A stretch of DNA of 64,000 nt from Sordariomycetes sp. S80-01Y (Eukaryota > Ascomycota > Sordariomycetes): contig JAXQJY010000025.1 in NCBI GenBank assembly GCA_037042185.1, positions 558,001 through 622,000 of the forward strand. The letters are read 5' to 3'. The notes beneath the pieces were generated by a model. It was not told the origin of the DNA. It was given only the letters and a program-made list of their open reading frames with translations, and ran no database searches. Position 1 is the first letter of the stretch. The number at the start of each line of letters is the position of its first letter. The translations under genes were made by a program, and so were the position numbers. This document shows, one piece after another, positions 10,942-22,788 of this stretch.

Positions 10942-12501
10942 TCAGTAAACACCAGGCACGATGTGGTACCTGACGATCTTCTTGTACTCGTCCCAGTCCT
11001 TGCCATACTTGCGGTGGCACTTGACATCGTCCCGGCCGTCGCGGTGGATAAGCAGGATGGCAAAGTAGATGACGTAGAAGTAGGTCATGGGGATTGCAAA
11101 CCCTCTCGCATCGCCCTGGATCACCTCGCGTCCGTCCTTGAGCAGGAAGGAACCCGCAACGTTCGCGCCGGCGGACAGAATCTGGTAGCCAGCCATGCCG
11201 GTGGGCAGGCAGTACGGGATGGACTGCATCCAGTCACCCAGGTAGTTGATGTGACGAGCAGCACCCCACCATCCGGAGATCAGCAGCTTGCTCCCGGCGG
11301 CCGTCTTCATCGTCTTGAGGTGTGCAACCTTGGGGTCGTTCGGATCCGTGCGGAAGCGGTTCTTCTCGTTGTTGGCCAGGCGGAAGATCGCGAAGCCGGC
11401 GACGAGAATGGAGAACTGGAGAGCAAGATGAACGGGGCCGAGGTGGATAGGGTACATGGACAGGTAGCGAGTCTGGAGGGAGTACGCGAAGGGCTCCCAG
11501 ACAAAGTCGGCAAAGGACAGCATCATGCCGAAGCCGTCGGTGGTGATATCCATCGTGGTCAAGATAGCCGGCTCGTTGTACCAAGAATCGACATTGTACA
11601 GGGTCTGGATGACGCTGATAAAGATGATGCTGTCCGTGACGTACCCGAAGTTGCGATACTGCTTAGCGCACCACGCAAAGTTGATGATGGTCCATCCCAA
11701 CAAGCCCGGACGCAGTTCCAGCCATTGCTTCAGATCCAGCTCTCCGATGAAGGGCAGGGTGATGCGAGGGTTCAATTCGCGACCGATGAACCAATCGTAA
11801 AGAATATTGCCAGACTGACCGCCCGCCGCCAGCTCCCTCTTCTCCTTGTTTCCGGGCTTGATGCTGAAGCTGCGAACGTAGACGAACGTGGCAACGGAGT
11901 AGGCGAGGATGATGTTGGCCGTGATGAGCTGGATGTATTGATCATTGATGAAGGTCCAGACAACGAAGTCGGCGCCTTGAGCAATGGTACCGGCGGCGAG
12001 CATAGCGTAGATGGCCATGTGGCAGGCAAAAGCTAGAAGCTGTCAGTGGGGCTTCGCAGCTAGAAAAGGGGCTTCTCACTGTTGAAGCGATACTTAAGAC
12101 GACCGCCCGACCTCAAGACAGTGCCATCCACCTCGACAGCAGGCAGTATGCGGTACAGAATCGCATTGACCAGAAGATAGCCAAGAGTAGCAGCCATAGC
12201 TTGCCAGCTGAACAACCCAGCAATGCCCTCCTTGGGCCAACCAATCTCGCTTTTCAACTGAGTCCACGACAGGGTGCTCGGGCGTAGCAAAGAAGGCGCA
12301 GGGCATCCAGAGACATCATTGCAGGCGTAGGCGAAGACGTAGGTCAGGATCGGGAGGCCGAAGGAGATCAAGAAGGCTCCGGGCCTGTTGACGGTTAGCT
12401 GGCGCGTCCCTTTCTAGAGCTGCGACTGAGGTCTGCACTTACGGGCCAAAGAACTCGTAGCCATGCTCCTCGAAAGGGGTCTTTTGCGTCTTGGGAGCCA
12501 T
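10942..12501 (-). CDS. ERG24: sterol C-14 reductase (Delta14-sterol reductase)
   Basis: Exons 12501-12443, 12384-12080 and 12032-10942 encode 484 residues. Erg24 reduces the C14-C15 double bond left after lanosterol/eburicol C-14 demethylation, in the ER membrane, during ergosterol synthesis; it is a target of morpholine fungicides. The N-terminus (FFGPPGAF, CNDVSGCPAPSLL) and the core blocks QGADFVVWTFI, AAGGQSGNILYDWFIGRELN, MDITTDGFGMMLSF, SGWWGAARHINYLGDW (about residue 373 on) and the C-terminal YHIVPGVY closely follow the Neurospora erg-3 type. Many hydrophobic helices are evident. Introns are 58 and 47 bp with CTAAC and CTGAC branch sites. It is transcribed divergently from ATG27 across 610 bp. 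Confidence 0.95.
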
Positions 12502-13111
12502 CTTGAGTGATTCCGAATCTGGTGTCGGCGTCAGGACTCAGGTATCCTCCAATCCGGCTGCGGTGGGCTTTTTAAGAGCTGGATGGTGCGAAAGGGTGCT
12601 CTACGGCGCGTCATCCATCCGGTCGAACGATGGCCCAGAAATTTGATGCGGCGCGCGGATGGAGCTCGTCCCGACGCGGGCAAATGGCATCATCGAACCC
12701 GATCGGGCTTAACGCACCCGTTTGCTTGATCTCGTTTCGAGCCACACCGGAGCTTAAGCCACATGCTGCTCGGCAAGCAAGCCACACTAGGCGGAGCTCA
12801 TGTTCTGCCGATGATTTCATTGTCGGTGGCAGTTAAGGGGTTGTCCAATCAGGGTCCTCGACGTCGCAACGGCCAGATTGACGACTCTGGGACAAGGATC
12901 AGGAGGGCTTCGTAATCTTCATCATCAGCACAGTAGGCAACTTTCTCCGGCAGGATATTCCAACGAGGTTAACATATCGACTCACGACGCTCTTTATCCC
13001 ACAGACCTCTTTCGACACCGTCATATGATCACTTTTCCGACACGATTCCCCATCGCCTAGCGGCGCAACCTCCCTCCCTTTCTTATCTGTCCCTCCCGAC
13101 GTTCCGCAACT
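12502..13111. promoter_or_regulatory. divergent ERG24/ATG27 promoter region
   Basis: A 610-bp region lies between two divergently transcribed genes. A CCAAT box (12845-12849, in TGTCCAATCAGG) sits roughly in the middle, and a CT-rich leader precedes the ATG27 start. No ORF here is supported. Confidence 0.5.
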
Positions 13112-14309
13112 ATGCGCACTTTCAGTTCAATAGGCCTTGCGCTGCTGGCAGCTACGGCCAAGGCGTACACAGAAGAAGAGCCGACAGTGACTACGCACGC
13201 ACCGGCTTGCACGGCGACGTCGTCAACCGGCAGTGGCGCATACTTCGACCTGAGACCGGATATCGCATGGCCGCAAGATGCTGGCAAGGCACACAAGAAC
13301 GCACTGCACAAGGACTACCATGCGCGGGGATATGACTACGGCAAGAATTTTACCATGAATGTTTGCGGTTCGGTCGTGGAGCCGATCACGGATGTGGTGG
13401 GTGTGGAGGAGTCGCAATGGCAGAACGTCAGCGCATACTACATGTCGCACGGCAACATATATTCAATAGGGTTGGTCCAGCCCACGGCACGGCTAAAGAG
13501 CCCTACTAATTTGATCAGTTCCGAATCGAAGGCATTGCACTCGAGAGGCCGGAAGCTATTCCTACAGTACACTGGCGGCTCGCCATGCGGCGATTCCAAG
13601 TCATCCAGGGCGGCGCGCTCCGACGACTCGACCTACGTTTACGACGACGCCGACGCTGGCAAGATGATGCCTCACGAGGTAGCTGAGTTATCAGATGATG
13701 ACAACGACGACGACGACGATGAGAACGATGATAAAGAGGATGGCGTCCGTCGCAAATCAACCATCATCTCCTTCCTCTGCGACCGCGATCCCGGCAACAC
13801 CCAAACCACCGTCGCCTTTGTCGGCACCGACCCCGACGAGTGCTCGTACTTCTTCGAGGCCCGCAGCCAGCACGCGTGCGCCTCGGCCGAACCCCACAAG
13901 CCCGGCGAGGTCGGGCCCGGCTCTGTCTTCGGCCTGATTCTGTTGATCGCGGTGCTGGTCTACTTCCTGGGCGGTGTCTTCTACAACCGCACCGTGAACC
14001 ACGCCCGCGGGTGGCGTCAGCTCCCCAACTACAGTCTCTGGGCTGGCATGTGGAGCTTCATCTGCGTAGGTGACTCCCGGCTCAAGTCGGGCCTGCCCTG
14101 ACGCTGGAGCGGTTGACTGTCGTGAAAATGGGAGCTGACGTGCACCGATGCAGGACATCTTTGTGATTGCGACGTCTTCGTGCGGGAGGATGTTCCCCAG
14201 CAGGAGGGGATATAGCTCGCTGAGGCCCGGGCCCAGCGCCAGAGACAATGAGCAGGAGGCGCAGCGTAACGCGTTGATCGACCAGCTGGATGAAGAGTGG
14301 GACGACTAG
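13112..14309 (+). CDS. ATG27: autophagy-related protein Atg27
   Basis: Exons 13112-13470, 13519-14065 and 14154-14309 encode 353 residues. Atg27 is a type I membrane protein that cycles between vacuole, Golgi and Atg9 vesicles and promotes Atg9 trafficking. A signal peptide (MRTFSSIGLALLAATAKA) precedes a cysteine-containing lumenal domain (FTMNVCGSVVEPI, LFLQYTGGSPC, ISFLCD, ECSYFFEARSQHAC), a transmembrane helix (GLILLIAVLVYFLGGVFYNR, about residues 255-275) and a short tail ending DQLDEEWDD. Intron 1 (48 bp, CTAAT branch) is a multiple of three and reads through; I excise it because the join IYSIG|SESKALH fits the family. Intron 2 restores the conserved FVIATSSCGR segment. An Asp/Glu-rich insert around residues 178-195 is unusually acidic. 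Confidence 0.92.
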
Positions 14310-16412
14310 ATGTGGCTTTAGTGCGGATCTTCTGATTTTATTCTTTGCCGGCGTCAGGAAAATGACACATTATGGACTTTGAGGCTGCCCACGTTCAATG
14401 GTTAGAAGCTTGAGCAGAGGCTCGCACCTGTACTGTTATCTTATAGTCCACAGCGAAGAAGCGACTTCATTTGCTAAATCAGTCTTCGAATTCGTCTCCG
14501 TCGACGTACAAGACCTCGCCTCGGATTGGGACGTGTTCCGGCCGGTATCAATAGGTTCACATCCACAACGCCCCTAGCCAGTCATCCGCTGGCAGCCAGC
14601 GACACTTTCCCACGCAGGGCCTATTCGCGCCTCTGCAGACCGACGAAGCTTATTCTTGACCGACAAAACACCTCCTGGTCGGTGCGAAGAGTGCCTCATC
14701 TCGGTGGGGTCATAACCAGCAGCTTCCCGTCACGCCCAGACCCAGGCCGCAAGCTGACGCACATCGGCATCCGAGGAGCATGCACTAATCAACATTACCA
14801 ACCTTGCTCAGCCGAACACAGGAACTTTCTGGCCCTCCATCTGGTACCCGAGGCTTTCAACCAGAGAGCCTCCGTCAAGCGACCGGCATCAGCTCCTCCT
14901 CCCCCCCCCCCCCCCCCCGTCCCGCAGGCGGCTCTTCATGTAGAAGAGCACCGTAGCAAACAAATGACATCCGACTGGCTCCGCGGCAGGCCGATCCAAA
15001 CATATTCCAGACTGGGCAGGTCTGCGGCCCGTGCGTGGCCCCAAGCAGAGACGCTTGGGTCGGAGTTGTCCCTAGGCGCATGCGGCTTCCCTAGGCCGAC
15101 AGGGGTGGAGTTCAGGCAGGCGACGGCACCGCGGACGTGAACCCGGTCAACGGATCAGGCAATGCGAGGTGTCACTTCTCATCGGACAAGCTCCTCAAGT
15201 GTCATCCATGGTTCAGAGACCGGAGATATCTGTGCCTTTTGGAAGTGGGTGGCAGGGGGTGTTTACTTCAGGGGGAGGTGAGGAGCCGCAGGCGTTTGTT
15301 ACCACGTTACGGGAGGAAAGGGATACTATCAGCGTAGATGAAATTGGGACAGGTAGGCCGTCATCCCGGAGCGGTCAGAGAATCTGCACAACATATCATT
15401 CGATCAAGCTACCCATGCATATGTCAATCAGACAGCATCACCCCCACACACACGAGATGTCGTGAATATGCTCTCCGCGCCTCGTGCTGTATGCATAGCA
15501 CACCGATTTGTGTTCTTATAAAACTGCCCCTTGGCAACCCGTCCAGCAGGCGGGGAAATGCCAAACGCCAACCTTGCCGCCATGACCCTGTCCTGTTCAG
15601 CCGTCTCCAACCCAAACCGCATAGCCGGACCAGCTTCAATAAGGTCCGTGCGTATTGTTTCCCCTTTACCCGCATGTGCGTTTGCTTTTTGGGGCGGCAT
15701 CAGGTCCGCGATCATGGTTGAGAGACGACATCACAATGCCGCTTTGGGGTCACGTCCTATCAAAGAGGCGTTCAACCGGCATTCCCCGGGCGGGATGCTC
15801 TTCATAAGCCTGCTACAATCTATAAGTGTTCTTAATCTTTACGGACATATGATTGTTTCGGATCGGAAGGGAGGGGAAGGCTGTAACAGAACCCATCGTA
15901 GGGGTATCCGAACTTAACGAGGAGAGAGGGCTTCCATTCTCGAGCCTGGGGCTTTGTCATCTTGGACTTCATCTCATCACAACCCTCCACATAAAGTTTT
16001 CCATCTTTTCCAGCTTCTGTTGTGCTCGCTGGAAATTCCATCGTTTCTTCTGAATCCCCAACTTTGCCGTCCGCAACAACACCACCCTGCTCTGCCTTCG
16101 TCGTTTGATGCCAGACGACAGTTTGTCTAATCGGATATACTCTTGGTCTCTTGCTTCCTCAGACTCTTCTCTTTCCGTTCCATATACTCATACTCGGCAC
16201 CGAGAGGTCCCATACTAATCCAGACCGACCTTCTGTCAATCCAACATCGCACGCTCGACGGGAGACGACAGCGGCGAGCACCATCGTTGCGAAGCGGTGA
16301 ACTGCCCTCGAGCTGGTTGGTTGGCTCGCAGAGCCATTCCTTGTCTGATTGGCATATACGTCTCATCCCGTGCTTCGGCCCAAAGCTACCACCAGCGCTC
16401 AGCAGCCCCCCC
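14310..16412. other. 2.1-kb intergenic region before the Myb-like gene
   Basis: A frame open from 14526 to 15140 crosses a poly-C run and resembles no protein I know, so it is not called. The stretch 15960-16110 is CT-rich with CAACAACACC-type sequence, which looks like the 5' leader of the Myb-like gene. Confidence 0.45.
14901..14918 (+). repeat. poly-C run (18 C)
   Basis: Eighteen consecutive cytosines in an intergenic region. It is length-variable in principle and may be a sequencing or assembly weak point. Confidence 0.9.
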
Positions 16413-17950
16413 ATGCAGGAGTTACAGACGTCCGCAGGGTCGGGCCTCGCAGCCAAGGCTTATTTAACCTCGGGCGCCTGGTTCCCCCTCGACGATCGCT
16501 GGCTCTTTGTCCGCAACGCAGATCTCTGGCATTTCTACGCCTACTATCGACTTTTGCTAGGCTCGAACTATCCGCGTGGTCAGCGAGCACTGCCATCGCT
16601 AACATCGTCGAGGGGCGTGATGGCTGAAGAAAACTTCTGGACACTGTCTCATGTAAATGCCTTTTCCTTCCTCTCTTACTTCAAAGAAGTCACCCCCCTA
16701 AAAGATCTAGGCGCGAGTACGCGCGTCTGGTTGCCTTCTTTCTCTATGAAAGCCGCTCACCTAACACCCCCCTCACACCTATCCCTCCACGCACTGATAC
16801 TGATCATCTGCAAACAGGATGAGAGCCACGACACCGGCTGGCTAGATTTGCCGGACATCGACCCTCAACATGGCTGGCCTTTCTGCAGGGAGTACACAGA
16901 GTCTCTCCCAACTGTGTCCGACGGGTTCGACTGGTCTCAGCCCCCAACACAACACGCCGCCGTCTCTAAGGACGCGGACGCATCGCTCGAGGTATTCTCT
17001 CAGGAATTCATGAGTGAATCAGCTCCCAGCCTGGATGGAGTCAGATCAAGATCTGCCCACGGTAGATCTGAAGCTGCGCATCCGTGGACAGCCTCGCCGC
17101 TTGCGTGGCAGCCGCCGACGAACCCTGCTGCCATGGCACTGCAGCTCCAGCCATCGAACCTCGAGGCAGATTCTAGCACTTTCGCGCTCTCTGAAGGCAG
17201 CAGTCTTTGCTCGCCAGCCTCCTCAGCAATCAGCCTCTCAGCGCTCCGGCAGAGGCGAGTCACCCCTGAGCGGAGCCTACAATCAACACCCAGGGCCGCT
17301 TCCGCCCCAGAGCACCACGAAAAATGCTCCATCCCCATCTACACAGAGCAATCCCTTCAACATCCTCACTACGCGTATCGCACAATACAGCCAACCCACA
17401 CTCCTCTTCCTCCCCGGGGAAGGTCAGGCCAGCCAAAGCAGCTACGCTCCAAGCCGCCCCCATCCCCCGTCCGCGCCCTACGCGACCAGCAAGTCCTGCA
17501 GGGCCGCGCCGACGGGCTAACATACTCAGAGATCAAGCACAAGTACAAAATGTCCGAGCCTGAGTCCACCCTCCGCGGCCGCTGGCGGAACCTCCAGAAA
17601 CCCCCCGAGCAGCGGGTCCGGAACCCGACCTGGCGGGACGAGGATGTGAGTGCTTTTCAGGCTTTACATGGCTATAGAACTTTTCAGCTACTCGAAGCAG
17701 GAGATGCTTCTTTCTTTCAGTCTTTTGCTCGTGTCATAGTTGTCTAGCTAACCTGTCACCGCAGATCAAGCTACTATGTGACGCGGTCGAGGCAGAAAGG
17801 AGAGCTTTGCTCACTGGGGGGAAGAGGAGTTTCCACTGGCGGAACGTGGCAGAGAGGATGAGGGATACGGGGGCAAGCTACGATTTCTCGGCACCAGCCT
17901 GTCGGAAGAAGTGGGAAGAGGAGAGCAAATCTGGATCAGCGAACCTTTAA
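16413..17950 (+). CDS. Myb/SANT-like DNA-binding protein
   Basis: The C-terminal region carries a helix-turn-helix segment: GLTYSEIKHKYKM, then STLRGRWRNLQKPPEQRVRN. After an intron (17648-17764; donor GTGAGT, acceptor CACCGCAG) comes a second SANT-like stretch (IKLLCDAVEAERR, FHWRNVAERMRDTG, CRKKWEEE). This is the arrangement of fungal Myb-like proteins whose tryptophan-poor repeats bind DNA. The middle is Ser/Pro-rich and probably disordered. A likely additional intron at 16653-16817 (165 bp, donor GTAAAT, acceptor TGCAAACAG) is a multiple of three and would otherwise read through. Possible starts are 16413 and 16620; a frame-open extension back to 16143 has no support. The stop is 70 bp from that of APA2 on the other strand. 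The target genes are unknown. Confidence 0.65.
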
Positions 17951-18020
17951 GGTTCAGTAAATACTCGATTCGCTGTGTAGTCAACGGCCGGCTGATGGCA
18001 AATACATCTCCAAATGATTG

Positions 18021-19071
18021 CTACAGCTTTATCTTCTCCTCGTCGATCTCATCGCTCGGGATGCCAATTCCTCTCAGCACGTTGGTGAAGCTATCAACAT
18101 CCTTCTGCAGTGCCTCCCACTCAAGCTCGCTCTTTACCAGCGCCGTCCCCGCCAGCACCGTGCCGTTCAACGCCAGATTCCCCAGGACATGCCCATCCGG
18201 ACTGACAATCTTCGCGCCCTCCGCTAGCCTCGGACACAGAGCAATCGTAGAGCTCGTCATGGCCATGTTGTAGCTCAAGAGCGCTTCTCCAGTCTCGGGC
18301 GCAGCCTCCGTGTCCGGACTCCGCTCATGGATGGCCACCGCCCGTGAAGCGCGCTTGTACAACCTCAAGTACGCGGCGTGCAGGTCTTTCGGTTCCATGT
18401 CGAGATTAATTCGTTCGGTGAAGGTCGCAAAGGGGGCTTTGCGCCTTTCCAGCGTATCCGTCAAAACGCCCCAGTGGCTGCCCTCGTCGAGACCCTCTCG
18501 CATCCTGCTCACCGGCAAGAGCTGGATGTGCCGGTGCGGCTGGCTCGCGCCGCTGTGCTCCCCGGAGTTGAAGAAGGCAAACAGGCCATCCTTGTTATGA
18601 TCGTCGCTCTTTCTCGCCGCCTCGTAGGACGCTATGCAGGCCAGCGTGGCCTCCAGATCCGACTCCTCGAGCACGTGAGTCTGGGGCTTGAACTCGGTGG
18701 TGGCGAGGATGAAGTGCTCCGGCACGACGGCGAACTTATTCAGAACAAGAAAGTGGGATGGTCCCAGGTCGGTGATTCTCAGGGCCTTGGGGGGGTGCTC
18801 AAAGGGGTCGATTGGTTTTGAGGGGGAGGAGGAGGATGGCGGGGGGCCTTTCGGCTTGTTGGCGAGAGCGGGGGAGTAACGCAGTTGGAACTGATGGAAG
18901 GTCAGTAATAAGGGGACGATTGAGACGCTATGTGTGCAATACCGGTATTGTCCCGGCTGTGAAGACAGTGACCTGTGTTGGGAAGTAGTGAAGGTCTCCG
19001 TCCCGACGCGCGTGGGCAAACGCGGCCTTGACGAGTTCGGGCAGCTCAGCGGGGGCCTTGAGGCGAGGCAT
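18021..19071 (-). CDS. APA2: Ap4A phosphorylase (ATP adenylyltransferase)
   Basis: Exons 19071-18973 and 18890-18021 encode 322 residues, close to the 325 of yeast Apa2. The enzyme phosphorolyses diadenosine tetraphosphate to ATP and ADP, controlling a nucleotide alarmone in the cytosol. The GAFT/HIT-like fold is shown by FQLRYSPALANKP, HFLVLNKFAVVPEHFILAT, LFAFFNSGEHSGASQPHRH and the catalytic HxHxQ motif at about residues 152-156. The C-terminal SYNMAMTSSTIALCPR block also fits. The 82-bp intron has a weak donor (GTCACT) but a good branch (CTGAC) and acceptor (CATCAG); the join PTQ|FQLRYSP matches the family. An upstream in-frame ATG at 19131 would add 20 residues and is less likely. Confidence 0.92.
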
Positions 19072-19375
19072 CTCGGACTCCTCGTCAGTGAATAAATGAC
19101 GAGGGAAACAGAGCAATTGATGTTGGTACAAACTGTCGCTATGCTGTTTGCTGTTCTGCGGGCATGAGATGGTGACAGTTCAACCGCATGAGATCTGCGA
19201 TGAGGTCATTTCTTGGCAGAGGCTCAACGGCCCGTGTTGGGCCTCGTGGTGCTCACGTGGCCTGCTGGGGAAAACATAATACACATATTGAGAGGCCAAG
19301 AGACATATTTTTACATCCGTATTTTCCTGTAACCATGATGAACGCCCAAATACAATGGATTGCCCAATTTTACTT

Positions 19376-21236
19376 TTACTGACCACCGGCGGCTGCTGCC
19401 ACGGCGCCGGCCAACTCCCCAAACAGGATACCCTTCAGAACTTTCTCCCCCGTGTCCTTCGTCCAGTACCCAGCGTTGTTGAGTCTTTCCCTCCAGAGGT
19501 CCTTCTGCGACTCGGACAGATCATCCCAGGACTTGGCCTCGGCATGCGCTTCCTCATTATGCAAATCAACCTGGATGACCTGCGGCTCCTCATCTTGCTT
19601 TTCCGACTCAAACATCACCAACTTCTCGCTCCCGGTCGGCATCTTGTGCGTGTCGGCCCCCACAAGCTTCTCGATGAACTCAACGGTCTGGTCCTTCTTC
19701 TCCTCCATCAGAGCCGCGGGCGGGTGCTCCGCGCTGCGTAACGTCCGGTGCCAGGAAGGGAGCCACTTGTGTGCGTAGACAACGTTTGGTCTGTTGCCGT
19801 AGACTTCCATAAGCGCTTGGCCGAGGACGGCCATGGCCAAGACCATTAGCGCGAGAACGAGGAGAAGCGGCTTGACTGCTGGGTCGGTCGACTTGGCCTG
19901 GACGACGTATCGTGTCGGGCGGGGCGGGCCCTTGGGGTTGCGAGGAGTCTTATCGACAAACTTCTTGAGAGGTATGCTGTGCACTTCGACGGTCTTGGCT
20001 CCCAGGTACGTACAGGCCAGCTTGATAAACTGAGGACGGATATGTGTCTTGGGCGTAACAAAGGTCGAGAACGCCACGCCCGTGACTTTATCCTCCTTGT
20101 CCTTGTATCGAAGCGTCGTCAGGGGGTGGAACTTGGTGAGGAGGGTGATTTTGTCGGATGTTGTCGCCTCGAGCGTGTAGAGGAATACGGATGCGTCGCT
20201 TGCGGCAATCGCTATAATGAACTGAGTGTTGCCGAGGGACGCATCAAATGCGGTCATAGGATGCAGGTTAGCAACAGACATGGCTACGGCGTTGACGCCC
20301 TTTGATATCAGCGCCGTGGCAGCCACACGAGTGGTGTCGCGTCCTTCGGTAGGCAGACGTAGAACCTGTAGCAAAATGCCTGTCCTCTGTGGCAGGTTCG
20401 AAATGGCCAGAACAAACTCGGGAGACAGGTAGCGTATGCTACGCAGGGCAGGCTTCATCCCGTTCTCTTCCGGCATCGCATAAGCCAGCGCGGGCTCGTC
20501 GGTGGACTTGCCCACGTTGACCGTGTGGAGTTCATACTTGTAGCAGAAGGCTACTTGGTACTCGTTCTCTCCCGTCTGCACGATATCCAGGTCCTCGGCC
20601 TCTCTCGGCAGGTCCATGACGCCCTTCGGCTTAGGCAGGCCGCTTGAGACGTCGAAGACCGCCAGCTGCGGCTCCTTGCCAATCGCAGACGCGGCTACGC
20701 CCAGGCCACCCTGCACGCGCAACAGTCGCTGGTATGTGCCGTCATCCGTGCTGTTCGTAAACATTCCCTGGCGCGATACCTCCTCGATCTTGACGCTGTT
20801 GACCTTCTTCGCGCCAGCCGAAGTCCTGCCCTTTCCGGGCTCAAGGGCCAGGGTGCGAAGATGCTCGTTCTTCCCCTTCGCGATCGCCGCGGGACTGGAG
20901 TTCACGCCGGCATAGAGGTAAGTGGCCTTGCCTTTAGGCTTCTTCGAGCCCACCGCCAGGGACGTGACGTAGTCTTCATCGTACGAAAGCTCGATCTCGC
21001 CCGCTGCTTGGAGGTCGGTCGGAGTGGAAGTCTCTAGGACCGTCTGCGTTTCTGGTCAGCGGCTGCTCAACTGCTACTGGCCGAGGGAAGAGAAGACGAA
21101 CAATCTTGTTCTTGACATCACGACGGGGACCGCCGCCTCCACCGACGACGATGCGGTTGGCATCCTGGGCGTCGAAATCGAGAGAGACAGGCGGGTAGTC
21201 GAGCTGGATGGAGCTCTTGTCGAATCGCGGGGCCAT
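19376..21236 (-). CDS. SEC12: Sec12-type guanine nucleotide exchange factor for Sar1
   Basis: Exons 21236-21102 and 21043-19376 encode 600 residues. Sec12 is an ER membrane protein with a cytosolic seven-bladed WD40 propeller that loads GTP on Sar1 to begin COPII vesicle formation. The N-terminal blade (YPPVSLDFDAQDANRIVVGG GGGPRRD) is glycine-rich, as in the family; the later blades are divergent (LQVLRLPT, TALISKGVNAVAMS, FHPLTTLRYKDKEDKVTGVA). One transmembrane helix (PLLLVLALMVLAMAVLGQAL, about residue 434 on) is followed by a lumenal tail rich in Glu/Lys. The intron (58 bp; donor GTTCGT, acceptor AACGCAG) joins DVKNKI|TVLETSTP. The tail shows no HDEL-type signal. Confidence 0.9.
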
Positions 21237-22788
21237 GGCGAGGGAGCGATTGCGCCGGTGGCGCTGGTGTCAGGGCAGTAAAACACCAGCTGTTGAGATA
21301 GCGATGGCTTTTTGAGGCGGTCTCTCGGTTGCTTGTCGTGCCGGAAGAGCGATCGCAAGGTCTGGAGAGATTCGCTGTACGTTTATGGGAGAGCAAAGGG
21401 TGATGACAGATGTGCGACAAGAGCGACAGCTTCGGCGAGCCTCGGCCGCCTACCCTGCACTCATAGGAATTCCCTCCAATTGGCCGATGATAAGGCCGAC
21501 CCGTTGGATTGGACGATCTAGATGCATCCACAACGGACCTATTGCTCGTAGTCTTCGCTTCCTTTCAAGTGTGCGCTGCGCTGGGTTCAACAAAATGCTT
21601 GAAATGGTTTAGCACGCGGTCAGGGCCGAAAAGGTGTTGTCATGGGATCACGCAACTACGGCCGGAAGCGAGTAGAGAATTGAAGTTGGTCCCCAGTAGG
21701 AAATCGAGGCTCCAAATTGGTACATAACTTCTTGCAACAGCCACAGTATGTTCAAGTATATTCCATAAGTGAACGACAACAGCCCAATTTGGCAAGAGGA
21801 GGGCTACTTCCACTTTTTTTCTATCCTTTCTTGCCCCATGCTTCATAGCACGACACCGAGCACGCATCCTCCGCATCCCCGAATCTGACCACAGGACCCG
21901 CTAGCCCGCTTGATACAATGGGCGGTCTCTGACACCATTAGCTCTTCTAGACACATGTGTAGTCGAGACGGCAGGTGCGTAGCTTGGCTGCTCCGTCTAC
22001 TGCTCGTGTGGAAATTAGAGTGGTCGCAATGCGTCCCGTCTCTGGTCTTTGACTGTAGACAATGAGCGTAGCCTAATCGTGTCGTAGGCCGGAACAGTGT
22101 TCTTGGCCTGGGTTTTAGACAGCCAGATCACTCAGGTTCAGTTGAGCTATATTGTAAATCAGAAGCAATCAAATATATGTTTGAGTAAGGTGAGTATACT
22201 GTGCGTATAGAGGGTATAGATCAGTCCCGTATATCCTGGCAAAACCATAGTGCCCCCTGTCTCCAATCTGTGGTATAGTGTTAAATATAGATTCTTCCTC
22301 CTCGGGTTGCCGCAAGCAACTCCGTCTTGATCCCCATTTATTATTCCAATCTGGTATATTCTTTATGTGGGCTTCACCGTGACGAGACCATGGTGGTCCT
22401 GTCTTCCAGCAGCCCACTTGCCTCCAATAATCAACGTATGAAGAGGGTAAAAAGCCAAACCCAAACACCGAATGCTATCACCTGCCAAGCCCGCTTCCCG
22501 CATACCAGGGGTATCGTTCTTCGAAATGTATGCCGTCTCGCGCCGAGTGACCTCCAGTGAGGCTGAATGCTGAGAGTAAAAGAAATAGTCGAGGTTTCAA
22601 TGCCGAAATGAAAGGTCGGTTGCCCGAGTGTTTTGTCTTCTCCACCAACATGTCCGATGCTCCAGCAAGTTCTGCAGACACCATGAAAATAGTCCCACGT
22701 GGCACCCGCTACCATCAATTGTGCCATAATAGCAATCTTTTAAAACGTGTAAAACTGCCCGTCATCACCGAGGCCCAAGCTTGGCATA
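21237..22788. other. 1.55-kb intergenic region, SEC12 promoter and bZIP-like gene 3' flank
   Basis: This is locally AT-richer than its surroundings (22140-22480 especially). It contains no ORF I can support; small frames on both strands lack recognisable protein features. It probably includes the 3' UTR of the bZIP-like gene. Confidence 0.45.

Noticed and set aside
10846-12036. 396-codon open frame opposite ERG24
   Set aside because: Same effect of codon bias: Val/Asp/Gly-rich composition, no recognisable motifs, and ERG24 on the other strand is unmistakable.
14479-14547. Short minus-strand frame reading RGEVLYVDGDEFED then stop, like a protein C-terminus
   Set aside because: Only 22 codons; an upstream stop closes it, and I could not find an exon to join it to. 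It may be chance or a relic.
14526-15140. 204-codon frame after ATG27
   Set aside because: It spans the poly-C run and its translation (Pro-rich, basic) has no relatives I recognise. No splice or start context supports it.
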